A DNA stretch of 64,000 nt from Clostridia bacterium. Its GTDB lineage: Bacteria > Bacillota > Clostridia > Oscillospirales > CAG-272. The position numbers and the translations under genes were made by a program. The stretch spans positions 62,001-126,000 of the forward strand of contig JAFVXI010000013.1 in the NCBI GenBank assembly GCA_017501245.1, given 5' to 3'. The notes under the pieces are model-generated. The model was not told where the DNA came from. It did no database searches and was given only the letters and a program-made list of their open reading frames with translations. How positions within the stretch are numbered: position 1 is the stretch's first letter; every line of letters begins with the position of its first letter. Of the stretch, positions 11,101 through 23,100 are shown piece after piece.

Positions 11101-14100
11101 GGTTGCGTTAGTCCAGGTACGGAGAGTGTTGTATTCGCTCTCACCTACCTCGAAGGTGGTGTTAGTAACGATGACGTTACCGCCTGCGCCGATAGCAGAC
11201 CAGTCATCGAGAGTACATCCGTCGATGGTGAGGTCGCCATTAAGCGAATCGAAGTGAAGCGTGTAGTCGTAACCGTCGAGGTTACAGTTCTGGAACGTTA
11301 CGCCGCCTGCCTGAACGTAGCTGAAACGAGTTACGTTGTAGCCGGAGACGTTACATCCCTTAACGAGGATGTCGCCGCCGTTGATGTAGAGAGCAGTCTC
11401 CTGGTTCTCAACGCTTACGGAAACGTTGAGGTTTTCAACGGTTGCGCCGTTTCCGGTGATGCTGACCTGACCGTTGATGGTAACGAGGTTGTTGCCCTCA
11501 CCGTCGGTCTCACCGATAACGGTGATGTCCTTGTTTACGCTGATGTCGCCTGCATAAGTGCCTGCAAGGATGGTGACGGTGTCACCAGGCTGAGCTGCTG
11601 CGAGAGCTTCAGCAATAGACTCATACTTAGTGCCGTTGATCTCAGCTTCATAGTAGGGATTAACAACGGTGGTTACGCCGTCTGCAACGGTTACGGTGGA
11701 CATATCGTCCTCGGTGCCTGTTACAGCCTTGCCATTTACGGTTGCGCCCTCTACGTCTGCGTGAGCGGAGGTCGCAGCAAGTTTAGAATCTGCGTCTACG
11801 GTAAGAGCGTTAGCCGTCTTGAAGCGGATGCCGCCCTCGCCCATGTTGGTGAGCGTTACAGTAGAGTTAACGATGCTGGAGTCGAACTTGTTAAGAGTGA
11901 TGCCTCTGCCGGTTCCATCGGAGATAGATACGGTAGAATCCTTAACAAGAAGCTCGGAGCCGTTGATACCGTGCTCGCCGCCGGTGATAGTGAGCTCAAC
12001 GGTGTCAAGAGTTACCTTAGCGCCGGTGAAGCCACGGTCAACGTTTGCGAGGTTGATCTTAGTGTTAGAGATAACAACGGTTGCGGTGTTGTTGTTGCCG
12101 CTGGTGTCCTTAATGAAGCCGCCTGCAGTACCGTTATCGTTCTTAAGATCGATGGTAGAGTCGGTGATATTAAGGGAGGTGCCGTTGTGTACGCAGATGA
12201 CTGCCCACTCGGTGCGGTAGCCATCGCCGACAAGGTTGACCTTATCGAGGTTGAGAACGGAGCCTGCCTTAGCCCACTGACCGCCAACGGTGAAGAAGGT
12301 ATTGGTGCCGCTTGCCAAGGTGTTGCCACTGATATCGATAGTACCGTTCGAGATAGTGACGGCGTCAACGATATAGTTGCCGGTGGTCTTAAGGAACATG
12401 GTCTTGCCGCCGAGGTCGAGGTTCACGCCGGTAAGGTTGAACTTCTCGGTCACGGTGACGTCTCTCATAAGAGTGATGGTTTCGCCTGCCTGTGCTGCTG
12501 CAACTGCCTCGGCAAAGTCGAAGTAGATCTTGCCGTTTACGGTTGCTACTGCGTCTGCAGGAGTGATGGGCTGGTCTGCTGCGCTTGCGGTTACGTTTTC
12601 AACGGTTACGTTTTCAACGGTTCCGCCTGCGGAAACGTAGCCCATGCAGTAGTCGCTGTTAGAGGTGATGACTACGTCCTTAACGGTTGCGCCGTTTACA
12701 GCTGCGCCATAGGGGCTACCGGTTACGGAAGCTGCGCCGCCGTAGTTACCGTGGATAGTAACGCCCTCTACGATTGCGTTAGTGATGTGAGAGCCGTAAT
12801 CGCCGGAGAAGCCGAGGATTGCGCCTGCGCCCCAATAGTTTGCAGTAATAGTGCCGGTGCCGTCACCAATTACAGAAGAGTTATTGATAGTGGGATAGCC
12901 GTGACCGACAATACCACCAACGTAGCCGTAACCGGAAATGGTGATATCACCGGTGACGTGAACGTTTTCAATAAGTGCGCCGCTGGGTGCCTGTGCAATA
13001 ACACCAACGTAGCTCTCGGAGGATACGATAGTAACGTTCTCGAAGGTGACGTTCTTAACAGTTCCGGATACGTACTCGGTCTGATTGCCGACCTTGCTGA
13101 AGAAGCCTGCGCCGGTCTTGTTCCACTCGGAGATCCAGAGATTGGAGATCTTGTGGTTGTCGCCGTCGAAGGTGCCAAGGAAGGAGCCCTGATCAACGTT
13201 TCTGTCGCCGATAGGAGTCCACTCCTCGTCGTTGAGGTCGATGTCAGCAGTAAGCTTGACGAACTGGCCGTTATAACGGTTGCCGTTGTTTACACTGTTG
13301 CGGAAGAACTTAAGATCATCAAGGTTGTTGATGAGGTAAGGATCCTCAGCAGTTCCCGAGCCCTGGAGGCTGGTGGGAAGAGCGTAAACGGTGATGCTGC
13401 CGTCATTATTAGTTTTGATTTCGTAGCCGTCTGCAAGATGAGCCTTGTTAAATCCATCGTTAGGATCGTCGGGATAGCTGAAGGTACCGCCGCTGATAGA
13501 AACAGTGCCATAGCTGCCGATGGTTCCAAGGAACTCACCGCCGGTGATCTCAAGAGCACCGTTAGCATATACGAGGGTGTTCCAGCCACCGCCGCCGGGG
13601 ATCTTGTTGCAAAGGATCTTACCGCCGTTGATGGTAGCCTTACCTGCGCCTACGCTGAGTGCCTGACCGCCGTTAGGTACCTCGAGTGTACCGCCATTCA
13701 TAACGAACGTGCCGTTTTCGGTTGCATTATACATCCAAACTGCACAGAAATCGTTATATACGTAACCGCTTTCAAGGATTACGTGACCGTTTCTGGTGAT
13801 GGCAATAGCCTCGCCGCCTGCGTTGGTAGAAATGATCTTACCGGTTCCGGCACTATCCTTGATAGTTACCTTGTAACCGTCGGATACCCAGACAGTAGAC
13901 TCTGCACTGGTGATGGTGAAGCCGTTAAGATCGATGGTGAGCTCGGTGGGAGCGCCATCTGCAGGATAGTTGAAGGTGATGCTCTCGTTTGCGTCATCAA
14001 GAAGCGTGAGCGTTCCGCCATTCTCCTTGAGAGCTGCAACTGCATCAGAAAGAGTTGCATAGTAGTTGTCGCCGATCTTAGCTACTGCCACAACGTAAAC

Positions 14101-17100
14101 GCCGTCGCTGTTAACTGCATAATCGGTTACTGCATTATTATTATAAATAACTACGTCTCCAACCGTGCCGCCCTTAACGGTAAGCTCGCCTGCCTTTGCA
14201 ACTACCTTTTCGACGTTACCGCCGTTGATAGTGGTCATTGCAACGGAGCCTGCAGCTACAGAAGTCTCGATAGAGCCTACTATAGTACCGTCGTTAATAT
14301 TGATTGCACCGGTTGCAGGAGAGGTTTCGCTTGTAGAAGCAGCCTGACCCCAAATTGCTCTGCGTACACCAACGATAGTGCCGCCGTTTACGTTAACGGT
14401 AGCCTTTCCGCTTGAACCGTGAGAGTTCTGCTCCATACGGTTACGGATAGCGATGTAGGTCGACTCGATGTGACCGCCCTTGATATTGGTGGTTGCATCT
14501 CCGAACCAGTTACCGCTGTTATCGATTGCAAATGCCATGCAGGTTCCGCCGAGGTGCTTGTAGGTACCGTTCTCAACGGTAAGAACGCCGCCGCGGTTAT
14601 GGAAGATGGTGGAAGACTTAGCGAAGCTCTCATCACCGCTGGTAGAGGTAAGCTCAATAGTACCGTTACCGGTCACGGTGAGCTCACCGTAGATGTAGAA
14701 GAGCTCGTAGCATACGTTAGCCGCCTTATCGTCGGTTGCGGTAAGCTTCTTGCCGTTCATATCAAGGGTGATAGATACGCCGTCAGCGATAGTGTAGGTC
14801 TCGCCTACGATGGTAAGATCGGAGAGGAGGGTTACGATATCGCCATCGTTTGCAGCCGCAATAGCATCAGCAAGGGTTGCGTAGTAGGTGTCGCCGATCT
14901 TAGCCACCTTGCCGTATGTGGGGTCAACAACGATGCCGTAGGTTCCGTCGCCGTTGTCTGCCCAGATGAAGCCCTCGGGAGCGGTTGCGTTCTCGGCGAT
15001 AGCTGCGGAGACGGTGAGGTCACCGTTTTCAACGATCACATCGGCAGTCATTGCGTCGCCTGCACGAAGGATGCCGTCGATGATCCAGGTCCTGGTCTCG
15101 GTTCCGGTGTAGGTGAGAGTTCCGCCCTTGAGATCGATGCTCATGCAGTCTGCATCATTTACATAGCCGGTGGGAAGAGGACCGTAAACACGGACGGGGT
15201 TGAGATCACTCTCAATGATACCGCCGTTGATGGTGAAGCTGAGATCGTCGTAGATCGTGTTGCTCTGCTGGATGAATACGCCATCCCAAGCAGCGTCGAT
15301 CTTACCGCCGTTCATAACGAAGCTTGCGGAAACATTCTTATGAGCGTCTGCACTGGAGGAAGCAACACGAACTGCTCCGTCAGAGGAGACGATGTTACCG
15401 CCGTTCATAACGAAGGTGGTCGCCTCGGTGTAAGCAGTGCCCCAAGAGTTAGGACGAACGTCAACGGCATAGCCGATGCTCCAGCTGCCGGTGAGCTCGA
15501 TGGTGCCTGCCTCGAGGACGAGTGCGCCCTCTAAGTCGATAGCAAAGCCTACGTTAGAGGAGCCGGAAGCATAGGTGATCTTACCAGCCTTTTCAGCGCT
15601 GCTATCGTTGATAGTAAGCTTTCCGCTGTTCTCGATATAGATAAGGCTATCCTGATTTGCATTGCAAACGCCGCTTACAGTCTTGCCGTTGAGGTCAAGA
15701 ACAACTACGCCGTTTACAACGAGAGTTTCGGATACGGTGATATCCTTAAGGAGTTTAACGGTTGCGGTAGGATCGTTGGTTGCCTTATTAAGTGCATCCT
15801 GGAGAGTATACTCAGAGTAGAACTCGGTATAACCCTCGTAATATACGATCGCTACAGTCTCACGAACGTCACCGGTTACATCAGTGGTATTGCTTACGTT
15901 AACGGTGCCGGTTGCGGTAGAGTTTGTGACTGAGACAGAGGGCGCGTCGTTCTCATCAAGAGCGGTGATCTTTCCGCCGATGATATTGATAACGGTATTC
16001 TCTGCGGAGTATTCGCCGTTATTGTTAAGAACAATAGCCGCATAATTCTCATGAGCAGCATTATCAACGCTGGTGAACTCGGAGTCAGTTGCGTTAACAA
16101 CTACGTTCTCGCCCCATACGTTGAGTGCGATGCATCCGGTGAAGTCGGAATCCTTGATAGTAACCGCAGCACCGCTCGAGGTTGCGGGAAGGTTCACAGC
16201 ATAGGTTACGTTAGTTCCCTTAACGGATACGTTGTCAAGAGTTACGTCAACGTCTGCGCCGATGTTGATACCACGCTCGCAGTAGCTTGCGCTGCTGACG
16301 AGGTTAAGATTCTTAAGAGTGATCTCAAGACCGTCTACTATAATGTTTATAATACGGCTGGAGCCGGTGTAGGTGATGGTCTTGCCGTTACCGTCGATGG
16401 TGATATTGCCCTCGAGAGCAATAACGTCAGAAACGGTGATATCCTTAAGAAGCTTAAGGGTTGCGGTAGGATCGTTGGTTGCCTTATCAAGTGCCTCCTG
16501 AAGAGTGAAGAAGGAGTAGAACTCGTTATAGCCGTTGTAGGTTACGATTGCAACAGGCTGACGTACAGTGCCGGTTACAACGGTGCTTTCACTTACGTTA
16601 ACGGTGCCGGTTGCGGTAGAGTTTCTGATTGCGGTAGCGAGCTGGTTATTCTCATCAAGAGCAGTGATAGTACCGCCGGTGATGGTGATAACTGCGCCCT
16701 CTGCAGCAGTGGTGCCGTCGTTGTTAACGGAGACTGCTGCATAGTTCTCGTGAGTAGCCTTATCAACGCTGGTGAAATCGGAGTTGGTTGCGTTGATGAC
16801 TGCATTCGCGCCCCATACGTTGAGTGCGATGCATCCGGCGAAGTCAGAGTCCTTGATAATGATCTCGGAGCCCTTGGAGCTGCCGGGAAGGTTAAGAGCA
16901 TAGGTTACGTTCTCGCCCTTGACGGATACGTTGTCAAGAGTTACGTCAACGTCTGCGCCGATGTTGATACCGCGCTGGCAGTAGCTTGCGCTGCTGACGA
17001 GGTTAAGATTCTTAAGAGTGATCTCAAGACCGCCTACTGCAATGTCTACAATACGGTTAGAGCCGGTGTAGGTGATGGTCTTGCCGTTACCGTCGATGGT

Positions 17101-20100
17101 GATGGACTCGTCAATAACAAGTACATCAGAGATAGTTACGTCATTAAGAAGCGTGATAGTCTCACCTGCATTTACAGCTGCGAGAGCATCTGCAAGGGTT
17201 TCGTAATTGGTATTGCCTATCTTTGCAACAATCTTAACGAAAGAAACGTTTCCGTTCTCATCGATAACAGCGTTCGACGAAGCACCGTTAAGATTAAGAA
17301 CTTCATTTGCCTTAATAGAGCTGTTTTCGTCAATGCTTACCGTAGGAGTTGCATTTTCGCGCACCTGAACTGTTCCTGCGGTCACATCAGAATCTATAAG
17401 AGTAATGGTAGAATCCTTATAGAAACGAAGCTCTTTTGTTATGCTAATATTAGAATTATTGAATATAGGAGTACTCTGAGCATATGTATCGGACTCTTCG
17501 GTGCTACCCTTCAAGTAGTCGATCCAAAGCATATTAGCTTTAACAACGGCATCCTTGGCATAGAATGTGCCCGAATAAGTTCCGATAGTATCTGCGCAAG
17601 ATACTTCTACGGTAGAATCATCACCGTCACCGTATACGTATATACCCGCTTCAGCGCTTGAGTGATAACGGTTAACGATCATACCGGTTGTAACTATGTT
17701 ACCGCCGTTACGAACGGTGATCTTGGAGTTGTTTGCATTGTATAACGTCTCGACAGAGAGTGTACCCTCGATAACGTTATCGCCGCCGCCAGTAAAGTAA
17801 GCACTGCCTATCTCAAGAGTAACGCCACTTCCAACAGTAACGTTAACCATATTAACCCAACCGGTTTTAGTGTTGGTAACAGTTACGTTATTACCCGAAA
17901 GGGTTACGTTTTCGAAAGCAGAGATATCTGCGGTTACGTCAGTAAATACGTAAATGTATCCACCTGCTTCTACCGCATCGGCGAAGGTGTGACCCTCGGT
18001 GCCGTTAACGTAGCTGAGAATAGTGCCGTTTTCATCGGTAACGGCTGCGCTTACAGGGAAGATTTTGTCGGACCAGTTAGGCTCAACTACTGCTTCCGCA
18101 ACCTTTACACCGTCAACCCACTGCTCGCAGCGGGTGGGCTGCATTGCAATTGTGGGCTGGATTTCCCAAGCCATAGTCCAATACTCGTCGGTGTTGGATG
18201 CAGCATCAAGCTTGATATTCCAGGATACGTAAACGCTGCCGTCAATGATTCCGCCAACGTTATTAAGGCTGGTATAGCCCATATAAGTATCGCCGTTATA
18301 GAACTTGAATACGAAGCTTTCCTTTGCGTTACCGCCGCACTCGCCCCAATAAGTAGAATCGGAGGTATATACGTTGGTAAGGGTACCGTAAGGAAGCTCT
18401 ACCTTACCGCTAAGAGTGCCGTCTGCCTCTACGGTAGTGTAGTAATCCTTATAGGTTACACCGTCGGGAAGATTTGCGGGCGCACTACCGTTCCAGTAGT
18501 TGCCGGAAACGTCAACACCGGAGATGTAAGAAAGTGCCTTCTGACCGTCCTGAACAAGGAACTGGTTTCCGGTAATACTTACGCTATCCGAAGTTACGTT
18601 GTAAAGGTTAGTAATAGCACCAAGTTCGGATGCGAGAATATTATTCTCAATCACAATCTTGCTTGCATTTACGTTAATAACCTGAATTGCGTTATTGGGA
18701 ACGTTGCTGATCTTGTTACCGGTAATAGTAACGATACCGGATACGTAGTTAGCGCGCAGACCGCCGGGGTATTGATCGCCGTTGTCGTCCGAGACGCCAT
18801 TAACAACGTTATTGGTAAAGGTAAGGTTCTCAATAGTCTCATCCGAAGCGAGATTGAAATGAACTGCGGAGAAAGCGTTATTGGTTACTACGTTGTAGAA
18901 CTCACAGTTTGTAATAGTGATATCCTTATAGATAACCTCGCCGTTTCTTGCGCCGGTAAAGACAATGTTAGATCCCTCGAATACGATACCGTCAAAGGTA
19001 ATGCCGGAATACTTAACGGAGTTACCGTCAGAGGACATTATGGTCATATTCTTGAGAACTGCGCCGTCCTCACCCTTAACAGTTACATTAGAGAGAGCTG
19101 CCTTAAGCTTGATAGTACCCTCGCTGTGCTCGCCTGCAAGGATTACGAGAGTATCACCATCGCTAAGAGCCGCAAACGCCTCTTTGAGAGTTGCATACTT
19201 AACTTCGCCGATCTTGGCAGCGGGCTTCTCGGTGAGAACGATCTTGCCGTCAACTATCTCAGCCTCAAGATTGTCGTTATTTACAACCTCGATAGTGCCT
19301 GCGAAATTAGAAAGATTTGCATTGATCGTAGAGACGGTGTCGCCAACGCCCATGCCGGTTGCATCAACTACGATGTCTGCCTTAGTGATGCTACCTGCGG
19401 TGAAGGAACCACCGTTCTTAACGATGAGGGTGCCGGTTCCAAGATCGGAGCCGGAGAACTCACCGGTTACAGAATAGGTTGCGTTGTCGATGATGAGAGT
19501 ACCGGGGTTCTTAGCGTTGGAGCTGGTAGCAACAGCGCCGTTTACAACAGAGCCGTTCTTGACGGTCATAGTGCTCTGGTTCTCGATCTGTCTCGACTGG
19601 CCAACGTTTACGTTAGAGTTGTCGATAACGATCTCGCCGCGAGATACGCCGAATACAAGGTGGCTGGTCGTGGTGAGCACGCTGTCCTTAAGCTCGAAGT
19701 TTACGGTTGCTGCCGTAGACTGAGACTCGAAGGCAAGCTTGCCAAACTGCTCCCAGATACTGTTAGTGATATTAAAGTCAAACGTTCCGCTTGCGCTCGA
19801 GCTACTGCTGCAATAAGAAGCGGTAGTCTTGATGTAAGCGTTAGTAACGTTGAAGGTTACGCCTGCGCCGGTGAAGGATGCGCCGGGCATAATGAGAGAA
19901 GGAGTGAGGTCTGCTACGTTAGCAGTCTTAGCGTCGGTAACAGAGCCGGTGATATTGAAGGTAGTGCCATGGCCGATTACCATTCTACCGGTGCCGGTAA
20001 GCTCAAGACAACCACCTTCAACGATGTTGATGGTAAGATTGGTGTAGGCTACGTTGAAGCTGGTAACCTTTACGTGGCCGGAGATAGTGAGCTCGCCGCC

Positions 20101-23100
20101 TGCAAGGATAGTGCCGCTGATAGCCTTGCCGTTACCGTCAAGGGTAATGCCTGCAGGAAGGGTGAGAGTCGCATCAAGAGCAACGTCGGAGAGAAGCTTG
20201 ATGGTGTCGCCTACCTGTGCTGCCTGAGCTGCCTCTTCAAGGGTTGCGTAGTAGGTGGAGCCGATCTGAGCCTCATTGCCGTATGCAGGATCAACTGCTA
20301 CGCCGTAGGAGCCGTCGGAATTTGCTACGAAGGTGCATCCCTCGGCGATAAGGCCTGCGTTGATGCCGCTCATAGCAGCCTCGGTAAAGCTACCGCCGGA
20401 GATACCGGGGTTGCAAGCGAGGGTTGCATTATCGGCTCCGATCTTGGTTGCAAACTCACCGCCGGTTACGCTGAACTCGGGAGTAGTAGCGCCAAGAGTG
20501 GTCACGAAGACGGAGGACATATCGTTGCCTGCGGGCTGGAAGGAGCCGCCGCTGATAGCAAGAGATACGACCTGCGCACTAGCTTTCGATGCCTGGAGCC
20601 ATACCTGACCGATGAAGCTACCGCCGTTGATAACAACGGAGTTCTCATCTGTGGTGCTGTTTGCAAACAGGCGAATAGAACGGTAGTTAGACTTGATGGT
20701 TCCGCCGTTGACGATTACCTTTGCGGCGCCGGAGCTACCGTTAGTAAGGTTGTCAATAGCGAAGGCATAGATCTGATGAGAAACGCTGCTTAAAGCAGTA
20801 GTGTTCTCGATGGTGCCGCCGTTAACGGTGAGAACGCCGCAAGGGCCGTTAGAAATAGTGTTAACGCTAACGTTCTCAGCGGTAGTGTCGGTGTTGCAGT
20901 AAGTGATCTTACCGCCGCCAACGCTATCGGAGATAACGAGCGCACCGTAGTTGGTGATCATATCCTCGCCCTGAACGGCAGAGGTGTAGGAAACGATCTT
21001 GCCCGCGAGGTCAAGCGCTACACTTGCGCCCTTAGCAACGACGAGAGCCTCGGTGAGAGCTACGTCTGCGAGAAGGGTGATCGTGTCGCCAGCCTCAGCT
21101 GCAGCGAAAGCAGCCTTGAGAGAGGATGCATAGCCGTTGTCGCCAAGCTTAGCAACGTATAGAGGCTCAAGGAAATCAGCGGTTGCGCCTTCAACGTCGG
21201 CAACGACTACGTCGTCAGCTGCGATAGCTGCGCTGGGAGCGAGAACTACGCTCGTTCCGCGCATGCCGCCCGCAAGCACGCCTGCGCTCACGGTCACGCT
21301 ATTAGTATTAAGGAAGGAAACGCCGTTGATGGTAGCGTTTGCAACGCTTCCGGCGGTACCGGACGCCTGATACTGACCGACAACGCCGCCGATGGACATC
21401 GTCTTGAGGTTATCGTTAGCGTAATCTACGGTTGCGTTAGTTCCGATCTTGACGTTTTCAAGGGTTGCGCCGCTTACGTCGGAGCTCATATTGGTGATAC
21501 CGGTGATGCCGCCAACCTTACGGGTACCCATAATGGTAACGTTCTTAACGGTGCAGTTAGTGGTAGGAACGTTCTCTGCGGAATGTCCTACGATACCGCC
21601 AACGTTGTCGCCCTCGTTGGAGCCACCGTCGTGGATACCGGTGATAACACAGTCATCAACGTCATTTCCGATAACGGAGCAGTTGTTGATCCTTGCGTAG
21701 CCGTGGCCGTTGATGCCGCCGACCATATAGTTTCCGATGATGGAGATATCGCCGGAAACGTGGCAGTTAGAGATAGAGCCGGTGTAGCCCATACCAACGA
21801 TAGCGCCTACGTAGGAGGTGCCGTTAAGAACGGGATTAACGACCTTTACGTTGTTGATGGATGCGCCATCAATTCTACCAAAGAGGCCGATATAGGAGCC
21901 GCTGCTAACCTTAAGGTTAGATACGGTGTGATCAGCGCCGTCGAAGGTGCCCTGGAAGCTTGCGCCGACCTTGCCGATAGGAGTCCACTCAGCGCCTGCG
22001 AGATCAACGTCTGCAGCGAGCTTAACGAACTGACCCTTATAGCTATTTCCGCCGTTAACGGAGGAAGCGAAGAGATAGAGATCTGCTAAGTCTGCGATAA
22101 CGAAGGGATCAGCCTCGGTGCCCGTGCCGGTGATGCCCTCGTCTGCGGTGGGCTCAACGGTGTACTCACTGAAGCTGTCGGAGCTTACGACAACGTACTT
22201 AGCGTCGCCCTCGGTCTGGACAGCGACGGTGTCGATATATGCGCCCTCGTGATAGATGTTAGCATAGCTTTCGGTTACGCTCGAGGGAACGGGAAGCTTG
22301 AAGCTTACGTTCTCGGAGAAGCTGTTAACCTCAACGCGGCTGTTGCTAACGCCGTACATGGGGGTGACGTTAAAGGTGTAGCTCTTTACAGCTGCGCCCT
22401 CGCTGACAGACTCAACGAACTCTACGACGAGGTCGATGTCCGCATTAGCGATATCGTCATCGGTGAGGTTCGAATTAAGAGCCTTGAGAGCCGCCTTAGC
22501 AGCCTCTACATCAGCGATAGCATCGGTAGCAAGCGTGCCGCCGACCTGAGTGCTGTTGAGGAGCTCGCCGACAGCCTCTGCAGCCTTGCCGCCGTTCGTA
22601 AGCGCCTCGACGTCATAGACCGCGGGAGAGCCGATGGTGATAACATCGTTCTCGTTCTCAGGGTTGGTCATCTTGAGCGCAAGAGTAACCTTAAAGTCGG
22701 GGTTAGCCGCAAGGATATCCTCGCTTATGTAGATAGCGGCGGTAAAGTCCTTAACGTAGTCGCAGATGTTCTCATAAGTGAGATTTGCATCATAGCCGGA
22801 GACTACGGGATAGGTAACGCCGTTCTCGACCGTCATATCATCTGCGGGTATAACTATCCAACCGTAGTTGCCATAGCTACCTGCGAGATAGCAGTCTTTC
22901 GCCTGGACGCTACCATCTTCAAGGCCGGTTACGGTAAGATAGAAGTCACACTTCCACTTACCAAACTTGCCTGCCTTTGCCGCCTCTAAAGTCTCGTTAG
23001 CCTTAAAGTTCATAACGATCTGAAGAGGTCTGTCCACGTTAACAGCACCACTAGGCCAAGCAATATAACTGTCAGCCTTAAGAGTGGTGGGGGACAGAAG

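Noticed and set aside
7174-14415. A 2,413-codon open frame on the plus strand, with similar long frames at 2617-5724 and 17989-20793
   Set aside because: They lie exactly antisense to the giant gene. Its codon choice avoids antisense stops, and the translations are low-complexity Val/Ala/Gly/Asp text without domains or consistent ribosome sites.
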